From Hodarchaeum sp048939265 (GTDB taxonomy: Archaea; Asgardarchaeota; Heimdallarchaeia; Hodarchaeales; Hodarchaeaceae), in the NCBI GenBank assembly GCA_048939265.1, contig JBHLPQ010000105.1:1-13207 (forward strand): 13,207 nt of DNA, written 5' to 3'. The notes beneath the pieces are model-generated. The model had not been told where the DNA came from and made no database searches. It was given only the letters and a program-made list of their open reading frames with translations. Shown in pieces: positions 1-6,254 of this stretch (the first letter of the stretch is position 1; each line of letters opens with the position of its first letter). The position numbers and the translations under genes are program-made.

Positions 1-403
1 AATCACCGCCTTGATATTCCAGCCCTGTAAACTCTTGCCGTCCCCCTACCTCTCTGCCTATCAGAACACCGGGTAAGAGAACGGCAATTGTTTGTATTTG
101 GTTTTCGGGCGGGCAACAAACACACCTCCGATGCGCTAAGGGAGATGATTAGTTGGCGCATCCCACCCGAAAATTGAAATTAGATGGAGCGCACAAGGTT
201 TGACTTGCAGAACTTCCGATTTTGCTAATATTTTGGAAGCAGGGTACAACCCCATAAACAGGTTCTATAGACAACACGCGCCCTGTTTTATATCACCTTT
301 TACCTGTCGGTTACTCAGCACGGTTCACAGCCCGTAAGCGCTCCAAATCGCTATTTAATATTGTGAAGGTTCAACCCTGCTGGGCGGGGCAGGAATACGC
401 AGA
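1..403 (-). ncRNA. Gene-poor stretch rich in nested inverted repeats; possible large structured RNA
   Basis: No reading frame here has a convincing start and ribosome binding site. Many complementary segments are visible. TTGCCGT 35-41 pairs with ACGGCAA 81-87, stacked on TCTCT 51-55 with AGAGA 76-80. A 12-base arm at 102-113 pairs with 162-173 and encloses GATGCGC 130-136 with GCGCATC 156-162. TGGAGCGC 185-192 pairs with GCGCTCCA 338-345 and encloses AAGGT/ACCTT (195-199/295-299), CTTCC/GGAAG (213-217/235-239), GGGT/ACCC (242-245/249-252) and AAACAGG/CCTGTTT (256-262/282-288). The one imperfect pair in the 12-base arm (C110/A165) is a G-U wobble only if the minus strand is transcribed, which favours an RNA downstream of the leftward operon. 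It may continue past the left edge. I do not recognise a known RNA class, and a decayed coding region is the alternative. Confidence 0.4.
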
Positions 404-688
404 TTATTTTTCTTTCGGGAACATTTCAGAGATAATTTTTTTAAACTGTGATTTCCTGCGTTCCAATATTGCAATATCATCAAGCGCCTCAATTAGATCA
501 TCCCATTCGATGTCTTTTTCTGATGCAATCTCTGTTATGAGTGTTTCTTGTGTCGCCATATTCTCCTCAATCTCGGCGATTTTTAATTCGGCTTGTTTCT
601 TTGCCCTGTGCGCTCTCGCTGGGGCTAATGCTTCATTAACTTTGTCTTTAGCCATTGCAATAATTTCGTTGTAAGGTTTAAGCTTCAT
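404..688 (-). CDS. Small coiled-coil phage protein of unknown function
   Basis: This 94-residue, highly charged, mostly helical protein is not one I recognise. Residues 10-50 are rich in Ala, Lys and Glu in a coiled-coil-like pattern, and residues 55-75 form an acidic segment (EWDDLIEALDD). There is no signal peptide, membrane segment or cysteine motif. The start codon overlaps the stop of the preceding leftward gene by one base (TGATG), which indicates translational coupling. It is the last gene of a four-gene leftward operon that begins at 1559. It could be a small DNA-binding or accessory replication protein, but nothing in the sequence shows this. Confidence 0.7.
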   Translation of the reverse strand: MKLKPYNEIIAMAKDKVNEALAPARAHRAKKQAELKIAEIEENMATQETLITEIASEKDIEWDDLIEALDDIAILERRKSQFKKIISEMFPKEK

Positions 689-897
689 CAGAAATCCTCC
701 AATAGTAGTAATTGATCTTTTCTCTTACGTTCTTTTTCTTCTTTTTGTTTTTTTCTTTCTTCTAGTTTTCTGTCTTCATCACTGCCAGCCGTGCCTGTGC
801 ATGTATATGTTTGTAGAAATCTATAGTATTCTTCTGCTTGTCGTTGCTGTCCAAGCGCGACACTTGTTGCTGATTGTCTATATGGGTTCGATATCAT
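688..897 (-). CDS. Small charged hypothetical phage protein
   Basis: This is a 69-residue protein of unknown function. The first half is polar (NPYRQSATSVALGQQRQAEEYY) and the second half is a run of Lys, Glu and Arg (residues about 43-62) ending in LLLLEDF. A good ribosome binding site (AAAGGAGT) lies a few bases before the ATG. It lies between an HTH gene upstream and the coiled-coil gene at 404 downstream, to which it is coupled by a one-base stop/start overlap. The N-terminal NPY...Q composition resembles small phage portal- or scaffold-associated proteins, but that is only an impression. Confidence 0.65.
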   Translation of the reverse strand: MISNPYRQSATSVALGQQRQAEEYYRFLQTYTCTGTAGSDEDRKLEERKKQKEEKERKRKDQLLLLEDF

Positions 898-910
898 AGT
901 TACTCCTTTC

Positions 911-1297
911 CTATCTTAACTGCCTCTCTAAATCCCTGACATTTTTTATCATCTGATCGTCAATCTGCCATTTCGGATTATCATCATCTAAGTAATAACC
1001 TGGCTGAACGTTAGTAAATTTCGCTATCCAGAACAGGAGGTTGATGCTAGGTTTACGTCTTGCTATCCTTATATGTCTTACAGTGCAGTCGCTAGTTGCC
1101 TTTATCACATCGGCACGGATAAGCATTCTTGCTAAGTCCTGCGAACTCATATTGAGAATATCCAGCCTGACCGTTAGACGCTCACCAATACGCTTTGCTA
1201 TATAGTCCGCTTCATCGTTGTATTTCTCGGGCGTAGCTTCATTAATATTGCATCGAAGATCAAACAATCCTTCGTTAAGCGGTACTAAATTGCTCAA
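911..1297 (-). CDS. XRE-like helix-turn-helix protein
   Basis: The protein has 128 residues. Residues about 36-100 look like an XRE-type HTH domain: a first helix (ADYIAKRIGERLTVRLDIL), then SSQDLARML, then a recognition-helix region (DCTVRHIRIARRKPSINLLFWIAKF), then NVQPGYYL, a typical linker. The C-terminal 20 residues form a charged helix. The start is TTG with an AGGAGG site upstream; the nearby ATG is out of frame. It is the second gene of the leftward operon starting at 1559. The likely role is a Cro- or cII-like transcription regulator of early phage genes. This is inferred from fold and position. Confidence 0.7.
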   Translation of the reverse strand: MSNLVPLNEGLFDLRCNINEATPEKYNDEADYIAKRIGERLTVRLDILNMSSQDLARMLIRADVIKATSDCTVRHIRIARRKPSINLLFWIAKFTNVQPGYYLDDDNPKWQIDDQMIKNVRDLERQLR

Positions 1298-1322
1298 AGC
1301 ATCAACCTCCTATTCGTAAAAC

Positions 1323-1559
1323 TTAACTGACAAGCTTATAGTTTTCATCATACTTAAAAAAAAGAGCTAGCGTTTCGCCCTCTGTAAGTTTTAAAGCTGC
1401 CGATAAAGGTATAATATAGACAGAATCCGGCACACTATTTCCGTTGGCCCAATTATTGACTGTCATACGCCTAGTCCCTAAAAAACTAGCAATCCATGTT
1501 TGCATTATCCCATTGTCTATTAAATACTGCTTAAACCTGTTGTTTGAATTTAGTTCCAT
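1323..1559 (-). CDS. Cro-like XRE helix-turn-helix regulator
   Basis: This 78-residue protein consists almost entirely of a single HTH domain: residues 8-25 (RFKQYLIDNGIMQTWIAS), the turn FLGTRR, a recognition helix around MTVNNWANG, then the helix pair ending near residue 70. It starts with ATG after AGGAGTTAAG. It is the first gene of the leftward operon and is transcribed divergently from the repressor at 1682, with a 122-bp shared control region containing repeated TACTTT half-sites. Size, position and divergent arrangement fit a Cro-type regulator opposing the 1682 repressor. That assignment is inferred. Confidence 0.72.
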   Translation of the reverse strand: MELNSNNRFKQYLIDNGIMQTWIASFLGTRRMTVNNWANGNSVPDSVYIIPLSAALKLTEGETLALFFKYDENYKLVS

Positions 1560-1586
1560 GCTTAACTCCTATAGATGATAAGTGAT

Positions 1587-1675
1587 TACTTTATACTTTA
1601 ATTCATCAGATATCTTTTGTAAAGTACTTTTTGATAACTTTTTTTAGATTTTTTTATAATCTGTGTTATACTTTA
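1587..1675. promoter_or_regulatory. Operator cluster of TACTTT(A) half-sites between divergent regulator genes
   Basis: TACTTTA occurs at 1587-1593, 1594-1600 and 1669-1675. The 10-base palindrome AAAGTACTTT lies at 1621-1630. The 11-mer TTATACTTTAA is repeated exactly at 1591-1601 and 1666-1676. The sites flank or overlap the rightward promoter (1631-1672) and the region upstream of the leftward gene at 1559. This is the arrangement expected of repressor/Cro operators in a genetic switch. Confidence 0.6.
1631..1672 (+). promoter_or_regulatory. Promoter(s) of the rightward repressor gene
   Basis: TTGATA at 1631-1636 and TATAAT at 1655-1660 are separated by 18 bases. A second -10-like hexamer, TATACT, lies at 1667-1672, just 9 bases before the ATG at 1682. 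Use of the second box would start the mRNA at or within a few bases of the ATG. The TTG at 1631 falls inside the -35 box, so it is not the translation start. Confidence 0.6.
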
Positions 1676-1681
1676 AACAAT

Positions 1682-2125
1682 ATGGTTGAATATGCTGAAA
1701 AAATAGAAAAAACAATATATGAAACAGTTAAAGATTTAGATTTCGTCGATGCTTTTGCTTATCTAAAAGGAGTAAAAGGAATGTCCCAGCGTCAAATAGT
1801 ATTAAGGGTTAAAAAAATGGGCGAGAATATGTTTACACAAACGTTCATAAGTGAACTGGCAAGAGGTATAGATAAACCAAACAAAAGACACTTAGAACTT
1901 ATTGCTAAGGGCTTGGATGTAAAGCCTGAATATTTTAAGGAGTATCGAGAGTTTATGGTACAGGAAAAAGTTAAGCGGATACCTGGTCTTGCAGATGCTT
2001 ACATAATTATTGATGAGGATAAGATCAATTCTGCACCCAAAAACGAAAGGGAAGAGGTGATAGCTGAAGAATTAGAACGCGCAGCAAAAATAATAAGAGA
2101 ACGCATAAAAACAAAGAAGGAGTAA
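1682..2125 (+). CDS. XRE-family repressor-like protein
   Basis: From the ATG at 1682 the product has 147 residues. Residues about 20-75 form an HTH domain: FVDAFAYLKGVKGMSQRQIVLRV, then a turn, then FTQTFISELARGIDKPNKRHLELIAKGLDVKPEYF, a classic XRE recognition helix followed by helices 4 and 5. The remainder is a charged helical tail with no LexA-type protease motif. A longer frame opens at a TTG at 1631, but that overlaps the -35 element, so I reject it. No Shine-Dalgarno sequence precedes 1682, and the promoter position suggests leaderless or nearly leaderless translation, as with the lambda cI PRM transcript. The gene at 2128 follows after two bases and is probably co-transcribed. Confidence 0.72.
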   Translation: MVEYAEKIEKTIYETVKDLDFVDAFAYLKGVKGMSQRQIVLRVKKMGENMFTQTFISELARGIDKPNKRHLELIAKGLDVKPEYFKEYREFMVQEKVKRIPGLADAYIIIDEDKINSAPKNEREEVIAEELERAAKIIRERIKTKKE

Positions 2126-2127
2126 TT

Positions 2128-2343
2128 ATGGCAAATGTGAGCAACAATGTTATTATATTCCCTCCCGTTAAAGACAACTTCGGAATTTTATACGAACAAA
2201 CAGACCTAGGAAATTATACAAAAGCAATTTACAGCATCGAAGATAGAATTTTCATAGCTAATGATAATTTGACAGAAGATGAAATAATGCGGCTGTTCAA
2301 AAAATTTTACAATGATATACGCAAAAAATGTACCGATTGCTAA
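2128..2343 (+). CDS. Small hypothetical protein co-transcribed with the repressor
   Basis: This is a 71-residue protein of unknown function. It starts two bases after the repressor stop, with AGAAGGAG as ribosome binding site inside the end of that gene. The N-terminal half is beta-like (VIIFPPVKDNFGILYEQ, IYSIEDRIFIAND) and the C-terminal half is a charged helix (TEDEIMRLFKKFYNDIRKK) ending CTDC. Its position suggests a partner or modulator of the repressor, for example an anti-repressor or an ImmA-like remnant, but no protease motif (HExxH) is present. Confidence 0.6.
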   Translation: MANVSNNVIIFPPVKDNFGILYEQTDLGNYTKAIYSIEDRIFIANDNLTEDEIMRLFKKFYNDIRKKCTDC

Positions 2344-2401
2344 GCAAGCAATTAAGGACAAAAAATTAGGATATAAATACCAGCCTAAAAAAGAAAAACC
2401 C

Positions 2402-2529
2402 TCTACGTTACCCCTTTTACCTGCGTTCGTACATCTAGCACCGCAATGGTGATAATCTCCATAACATATATTATGGTAAGTAGCCAAGCGGTAATAGAAA
2501 TACCGCGCCGGTACCTGGGGTAACGTAGA
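2402..2529 (-). ncRNA. Candidate structured RNA with a long closing stem and three hairpins
   Basis: A 13-bp perfect stem, 2402-2414 with 2517-2529, encloses about 100 bases. Inside, TACC 2418-2421 pairs with GGTA 2510-2513 and GCG 2423-2425 with CGC 2506-2508, continuing the stem. Three hairpins then follow: CACC/GGTG (2439-2451), CCATAA/TTATGG (2459-2476) and GCGGTA/TACCGC (2488-2506). This gives a four-way-junction-like fold. Read on the minus strand, the closing stem is followed by GGGTTTTTCTTTTTT, a terminator-like U tract, so a leftward RNA with its own terminator is favoured. The interval 2344-2567 has no other supported gene. It matches no class I can name. Confidence 0.5.
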
Positions 2530-2567
2530 AAAAGTATATCCACTTGCAACAAAGAAAGGCTTGATAA

Positions 2568-2966
2568 TTGGATAAAATAACGCTTGATGATGGTATATCC
2601 ATCATTGCCCAGGTAATGCGTGAAATTCCACCTAGGTTTTACTCTAATCCGCGCTCAATCGGTGCTCGCATTGCACATTTACGTAATGACCAAAAAATCA
2701 CCCAACAAGAGTTCGTTAAACGCCTAAGAATGCATAACGGAAATCTTGATAAATATGAATATATATCGAGATCTTATTTATCTAACCTGGAATGCGGACA
2801 TTATACATGTTCATTAGAGCTACTGACCGATATAGCGCGTGAGCTTAAATGTACCCGTGCTTACCTGCTCGGCGAAGGTAATGATTGGTTTAATTTGTCC
2901 GATGAAGAAAAACAGATCCTAATTGTTTTAAGGGCGTTAAGGCGGGCTGGTATTATTGTTTACTAA
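2568..2966 (+). CDS. XRE-family transcription regulator
   Basis: This is a 132-residue HTH protein. Residues about 28-95 form the domain: SIGARIAHLRNDQKITQQEFVKRL, then an insertion (RMHNGNLDKYEY), then ISRSYLSNLECGHYTCSLELLTDIARELKCTRAYLLGE. The last part is the canonical helix 3 to helix 5 signature of the family and ends in the usual YLLGE. The tail (LSDEEKQILIVLRALRRAG) is a helix that may support dimerisation. The start codon is TTG, with AAAGG about 8 bases upstream. It lies just right of the structured element at 2402-2529, and its stop codon adjoins a bidirectional terminator. The role is probably phage gene control, with unknown targets. Confidence 0.75.
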   Translation: MDKITLDDGISIIAQVMREIPPRFYSNPRSIGARIAHLRNDQKITQQEFVKRLRMHNGNLDKYEYISRSYLSNLECGHYTCSLELLTDIARELKCTRAYLLGEGNDWFNLSDEEKQILIVLRALRRAGIIVY

Positions 2967-2996
2967 AAATAGCCCCCGATTAAGGGGACTATTTTT
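2965..2996. terminator. Bidirectional rho-independent terminator
   Basis: AAAAATAG (2965-2972) pairs with CTATTTTT (2989-2996) and CCCC (2974-2977) with GGGG (2984-2987), with a six-base loop. A and T tracts on the two sides make it usable in both directions. It separates the rightward 2568 gene from the leftward 3039 gene. Confidence 0.8.
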
Positions 2997-3038
2997 AGAA
3001 CGATACCTCCGGTCGATCGCTCAATCATCCAGGAGACG

Positions 3039-3230
3039 CTACTCTTGTTTCGGACCAAGCCCGGTTCGTTTGCCAGATGTAACTCTGCTAATATCTGAAG
3101 CATGAACTTTTTCATAAGTAGCCGAGTCTTTTTCAGCCAATGAAGCCGAGTAGGTCTCGATCTTATTTGGGCCAAAATCTTTTCCTGCCATAAGAATTTT
3201 TAAGCGTTTTCCAAACTCTGATATGATCAT
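3039..3230 (-). CDS. Small HTH-like protein coupled to the 3227 regulator
   Basis: The protein has 63 residues. It begins EFGKRLKILMAGKDF and contains HASDISRVTSGKRTGLGPK, which resembles the recognition helix and following loop of XRE-type domains. The domain seems shorter than usual and stops before helices 4 and 5. Its ATG overlaps the stop of the upstream gene by four bases (ATGA), so the two are translationally coupled. An alternative frame over the same bases lacks a ribosome binding site. The role is unknown; a small DNA-binding partner of the 3227 protein is plausible. Confidence 0.55.
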   Translation of the reverse strand: MIISEFGKRLKILMAGKDFGPNKIETYSASLAEKDSATYEKVHASDISRVTSGKRTGLGPKQE

Positions 3231-3559
3231 TCTTTTATTCTCAGTTTAATCTCCTCAACCTCTGCATCGTCAACCATAGCAAATAATAGTAAAATATCTT
3301 CATCCTCAAGTATCTTACTCGTTACTTCAATTGCCTTAATCTCGTTGTATTCATAAATCTGGTGCGGGTTGACATCAAACAATTCTGCCATCTTGATGTA
3401 AAACTCTTTATTGATCGGAGGGTCTTTTTTACCGATTATTATTCTGTGAATGTAGCTATGGTTGTACCCGGTGTTTGTTTCTGCCTCGCGATAACTGATA
3501 CCGCCACTCGGTTTTCCAAACTTTAGTTTTGCTATTTCTCTAAATTTGTATACCTTCAT
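3227..3559 (-). CDS. XRE-family repressor with apparent leaderless mRNA
   Basis: This is a 110-residue regulator. Residues about 1-70 form an HTH domain: FREIAKLKFGKPSGGISYREAE, then TGYNHSYIHRIIIGKKDPPINKEFYIKMAELFDVNPHQIYEY, the typical recognition helix and C-terminal helix pair. The acidic tail may serve for dimerisation or regulation. No Shine-Dalgarno site precedes the ATG. A consensus promoter (-35 TTTACA, 16-base spacer, -10 TATAAT) ends only 6 bases before it, so the transcript should start at the start codon. A GTATAC-N6-GTATAC motif straddles the start codon, which suggests autoregulation. Confidence 0.72.
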   Translation of the reverse strand: MKVYKFREIAKLKFGKPSGGISYREAETNTGYNHSYIHRIIIGKKDPPINKEFYIKMAELFDVNPHQIYEYNEIKAIEVTSKILEDEDILLLFAMVDDAEVEEIKLRIKE

Positions 3560-3593
3560 GTATACATTATAGCATACCGATACTGAATGTAAA
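3548..3593 (-). promoter_or_regulatory. Leaderless promoter and putative operator of the 3227 repressor
   Basis: On the minus strand, TTTACA (3593-3588) and TATAAT (3571-3566) are 16 bases apart, and the ATG begins at 3559, six bases below the -10 box. GTATAC at 3548-3553 and 3560-3565 frames the start codon symmetrically with a six-base gap. The pattern resembles a self-repressed phage repressor promoter. Confidence 0.65.
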
Positions 3594-3600
3594 ATTAAGT

Positions 3601-3664
3601 GGGGGAGAATCGCTTAAATACTCCCCCGGAATGATGTAGACAAGTACAGCCGCCACCGTACTTG
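3601..3664. repeat. Two inverted repeats upstream of the CAP-protein gene
   Basis: GGGGGAG (3601-3607) pairs with CTCCCCC (3621-3627). CAAGTAC (3641-3647) pairs with GTACTTG (3658-3664). The second repeat overlaps a possible -35 (TTGCAA 3662-3667), which is 17 bases from TATTAA (3685-3690). These may be operators controlling the gene at 3720, or untranslated hairpins. Confidence 0.45.
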
Positions 3665-3719
3665 CAATTATTATAATAGCATGGTATTAATGTATTATGA
3701 AGTAAAAGGATGATGAACA

Positions 3720-4268
3720 GTGAAAAGGTTAATAATACTTCTACTAACACTTATAATATTGCTCGCGTTTGCCTCACCTACTTTAGCGAGTGCCTCTGAC
3801 GAGTATAAGCTAAAACACCTAAGCCTAGGGGCAAACGTGGGCATTTATAAAATAGCCGAAGCGCCGACAAAAGAACTTGAGTTAATGGATCTGATCAATG
3901 AATATCGTTTTGAAAATGGCCTTAGGCTTTTGAAAGAAGATATGCTCCTCTCAAGCTACGCTCACAAATACGCAAAAGAAATGGCTGATGTTGATTTCTT
4001 CGGCCATAACTCGCCTGTTTCTGGTAGCTCACAAGAACGGCTTAGAAACGCTTTAAAAAATAGCAATTGGACTATTGCTGGTGAAAATCTAGGTTGCTAT
4101 TACCACGATCCTAAAGCAATAATGGAACAGTTTAAGCTTTCACCTTCTCATAATGAAAATATGTTGTTTGTTGCTTATAACACGATAGGAATTGCATATT
4201 ATGAAAATGAGAGAGGCTTTCCTTTTTGGGTGGTTGAGTTTGCTAGGATAAATTATGTGGAGCCTTAG
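3720..4268 (+). CDS. Secreted CAP/SCP-domain protein (YkwD-like)
   Basis: The product has 182 residues. The first 24 or so form a signal peptide: KR, a hydrophobic core LIILLLTLIILLAFA, then TLASA. Residues about 50-180 match the CAP (CRISP/antigen 5/PR-1) fold: LINEYRFENGL, the helix LSSYAHKYAKEMADVDFFGHNSP, the conserved GENLG near residue 121, a helix ending SPSHNENML, and YNTIGIAYYE...FWVVEFA. The conserved His and Glu of the CAP cavity are present. The GTG start has AAAGGA 9 bases upstream. Bacterial CAP proteins are extracellular and their biochemical roles are mostly unsettled. Next to the repressors and apart from structural genes, it is probably a lysogenic-conversion (moron) gene. 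Confidence 0.82.
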   Translation: MKRLIILLLTLIILLAFASPTLASASDEYKLKHLSLGANVGIYKIAEAPTKELELMDLINEYRFENGLRLLKEDMLLSSYAHKYAKEMADVDFFGHNSPVSGSSQERLRNALKNSNWTIAGENLGCYYHDPKAIMEQFKLSPSHNENMLFVAYNTIGIAYYENERGFPFWVVEFARINYVEP

Positions 4269-4290
4269 ATGATTTTTGAGTGAAACTAAA

Positions 4291-4593
4291 TTAAGGCCAT
4301 ATTAATTCTCTGCCACATTTATGGCAGAATTTTTGATTTTTAATATAAGCTCCGCATTGATAGCAGTACCAAACTTTCCTATTCGGTTGATTGTTTGCAT
4401 TTATAGGGTGTCTCGCCTCTGAGTATTTTGTAGTTTTTAACTTATTCTTTAAACTCGAACCAGCTAACTCTCTTGCGAATTCTGGAACTGATACTTTTCG
4501 ACCAGTCTCGCCCATCTTTTTATCATAAACTGTAAAGCCCCTTATGCGCATAAACTGAATTATGAAGTTTTCTAAATCAAACTTTTTAGGCAT
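4291..4593 (-). CDS. Small zinc-ribbon protein of unknown function
   Basis: This is a 100-residue protein. Residues about 75-96 carry CYQCGAYIKNQKFCHKCG, two CxxC knuckles that would bind one zinc ion. The upstream part is basic and helical (FDLENFIIQFMRIRGF, then SVPEFARELAGSSLKNKLKTTK) and may contact nucleic acid or protein. The ATG is preceded by AAAGGAC. It lies downstream of rtcB on the same strand, with about 120 bases between them and no clear terminator, so read-through from the rtcB transcript is possible. A role in RNA repair would be speculation. Confidence 0.7.
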   Translation of the reverse strand: MPKKFDLENFIIQFMRIRGFTVYDKKMGETGRKVSVPEFARELAGSSLKNKLKTTKYSEARHPINANNQPNRKVWYCYQCGAYIKNQKFCHKCGRELIWP

Positions 4594-4714
4594 GATTAGT
4601 CCTTTACAATGGAAACTCTTGAATCTTAACCGGGTAATTTAGATTGTTTTTCAGGAATAACTTTTACCTCCTTCACCCGATCAAAGTCGATGGGTTATGT
4701 TTTTGATTAAAAAT

Positions 4715-5872
4715 CTAACCTTTTATTACTGCCAAAGGAGTTAATTCTACTTCTATGGATACTAAATCATCTTGGTTAGCCATAACAATATCAATGTCTT
4801 TATAGGCTCCTGTAGCTTCGTCTAAATCATTCTGATGCCTAATCCCATGAATTATACCCTGCTCGTCTAGCCGCGCAATTTCATTAGCTAGATCAAGCTC
4901 CCTTGTTGCTTGCTTCCTACCCATTTTTCGACCTGCACCATGAGAACATGAATTGAAACTATCAGGATTCCCAAGTCCTTTTACGATATAACTTTTTGAA
5001 CCTTGAGAACCTGGGATAATGCCAATTGTACTATCACTTGCTAGCGTTGCTCCTTTACGATGAATTAGAACGTTTGTACCGAAATGGTTTTCGAATTTAG
5101 CATAATTATGAGCTATATTTATCATATCTTTTATTGGACTTCCTATAATTCCTGATATCCATTCCATCATTAATTTACGATTAGCTAATGCAAAATCTAC
5201 GCAATATTGCATTTCAAACATATAATCTTTTGCTTCCTGTGTTTCAATTGGTAAAAATGCAAGTTCTTGTTTTTTGTCTACTTTTGAGAACCATCTTTCA
5301 TTTAATTTGATGGCAAGAGAATTGTAATATTTAGCAACCTTAAAACCGAAGTTTCTTGAACCTGAATGAAGCATAACCCAAATATTATTGTCTTTATCTT
5401 TTTGTATCTCTATAAAATGGTTTCCCCCACCAAGCGTACCAATTTGATATAATGCGTTATCGTATTCCTTAATCACAACCATATGCATATGAGCACCTAA
5501 AGAACTCGGCATTAATTTTCCATCTTGCTTTTCTTTGTGATGATCAAAACCGACAGGAATAGCCTCTCTAATTTCTTTCATCCATGTTTTAATTAATTCC
5601 GTATTAATATCATCTGTCTTTAGGTGTGTTTTATAGGCACACATCCCACAACCGATATCAACGCCAACAGCATTAGGAATAATAACTCCCTTAGTAGCTA
5701 AAACTCCACCGATAGGCATTCCATATCCTTGATGAGAGTCAGGCATTATTGCTATCCACTTATAAGCAAAAGGAAGATTAGCAATGTTTTTAGCTTGCTC
5801 TAATGCCCCATCTTCAATGTCATCTAACCATAATTTAATTGGTAGCTTTTCTGTACTGATTACCTGCTTCAT
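4715..5872 (-). CDS. rtcB: RtcB-type RNA ligase
   Basis: The 385-residue protein is complete and close to the 408 of E. coli RtcB. All signature motifs are present: PDSHQGYGMPIGG (44-56), GVDIGCGM (70-77, with metal ligands D72 and C75), GTLGGGNHFIE (145-155), HSGSRNFG (169-176), IAHNY with H255, IPGSQGS (286-292) and SHGAGRKMGR, where H311 corresponds to the histidine that becomes guanylylated. The family joins RNA ends bearing 2',3'-cyclic phosphate or 3'-phosphate to 5'-OH ends using GTP and Mn2+, repairing or splicing tRNA. The start has AGGAGAAGGAAA directly upstream. tRNA-Pro lies upstream on the same strand and may share its transcript. A permuted tRNA gene and a DUF7873-like gene lie about 2 kb away. 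No archease gene is visible in the window. Confidence 0.97.
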   Translation of the reverse strand: MKQVISTEKLPIKLWLDDIEDGALEQAKNIANLPFAYKWIAIMPDSHQGYGMPIGGVLATKGVIIPNAVGVDIGCGMCAYKTHLKTDDINTELIKTWMKEIREAIPVGFDHHKEKQDGKLMPSSLGAHMHMVVIKEYDNALYQIGTLGGGNHFIEIQKDKDNNIWVMLHSGSRNFGFKVAKYYNSLAIKLNERWFSKVDKKQELAFLPIETQEAKDYMFEMQYCVDFALANRKLMMEWISGIIGSPIKDMINIAHNYAKFENHFGTNVLIHRKGATLASDSTIGIIPGSQGSKSYIVKGLGNPDSFNSCSHGAGRKMGRKQATRELDLANEIARLDEQGIIHGIRHQNDLDEATGAYKDIDIVMANQDDLVSIEVELTPLAVIKG

Positions 5873-6174
5873 TTTCCTTCTCCTTTTCTTATTGCTTTAA
5901 AATATTGCATCCCGGTCGTCAGGGATTCTAGATTTCAGGCATGAACAAGGTAAGCCAAAACCTATAAGCCTTAACTTAAAAACTAGAGTGCTTACTTTAA
6001 ATCAAATAAGCCTTTATAGGGACGCTTATGACTCGTTTAATCTCTTATCGTACACAACGTCTACAACTATCACTCTTTGATTGCGTCATCTAAGCTATGT
6101 ATCTTGTATTTATTTGCATCCCGTATAGCCAGTACATCCTGAGTTTATTAGCACAGTATAAAGGCTGATACTTG
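5873..6174 (-). other. Untranslated stretch between tRNA-Pro and rtcB
   Basis: About 300 bases separate tRNA-Pro from the rtcB start and hold no supported gene. The best features are CCTATAA (5958-5964) with TTATAGG (6014-6020), a 7-bp inverted repeat about 50 bases apart, and two copies of ATAAGCCTT nearby. I see no consensus promoter close to rtcB, so this may be a long leader transcribed through tRNA-Pro. Confidence 0.4.
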
Positions 6175-6249
6175 TCTGGATGGTAGGATTCGAACCTACG
6201 GCATCCGGTGTCCAAGACCGGAACTCTGACCAAACTGAGCTACATCCAG
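6175..6249 (-). tRNA. tRNA-Pro (anticodon UGG)
   Basis: The minus strand folds as a full cloverleaf of 75 bases. The acceptor CTGGATG/CATCCAG is followed by discriminator A. The D stem is GCTC/GAGT, the anticodon arm CCGGT-CTTGGAC-ACCGG, and the T arm GTAGG-TTCGAAT-CCTAC. The anticodon TGG reads proline codons, and C1-G72 with A73 is normal for bacterial tRNA-Pro. CCA is not encoded. The 5' end lies five bases after the U tract of a leader terminator, so its transcription probably depends on read-through. Confidence 0.95.
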
Positions 6250-6254
6250 GTAAT

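Noticed and set aside
3..161. Leftward 52-codon frame starting with ATG at 161
   Set aside because: It is rich in Arg and Cys, has no well-placed ribosome binding site and coincides with strong inverted repeats, so it looks like a by-product of structured sequence.
2206..2487. Leftward frame covering the structured element near 2402
   Set aside because: It lies antisense to the 2128 gene and through the hairpins, has no ribosome binding site and shows no domain.
2963..3175. Leftward frame overlapping the 3039 gene
   Set aside because: The 3039 frame has ATGA coupling and an HTH-like pattern. The other frame runs through the terminator at 2965-2996.
4626..4676. Leftward mini-frame of 16 codons (GTG start) between rtcB and the zinc-ribbon gene
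   Set aside because: The peptide looks plausible (KEVKVIPEKQSKLPG) but there is no ribosome binding site, and 16 codons give too little evidence.
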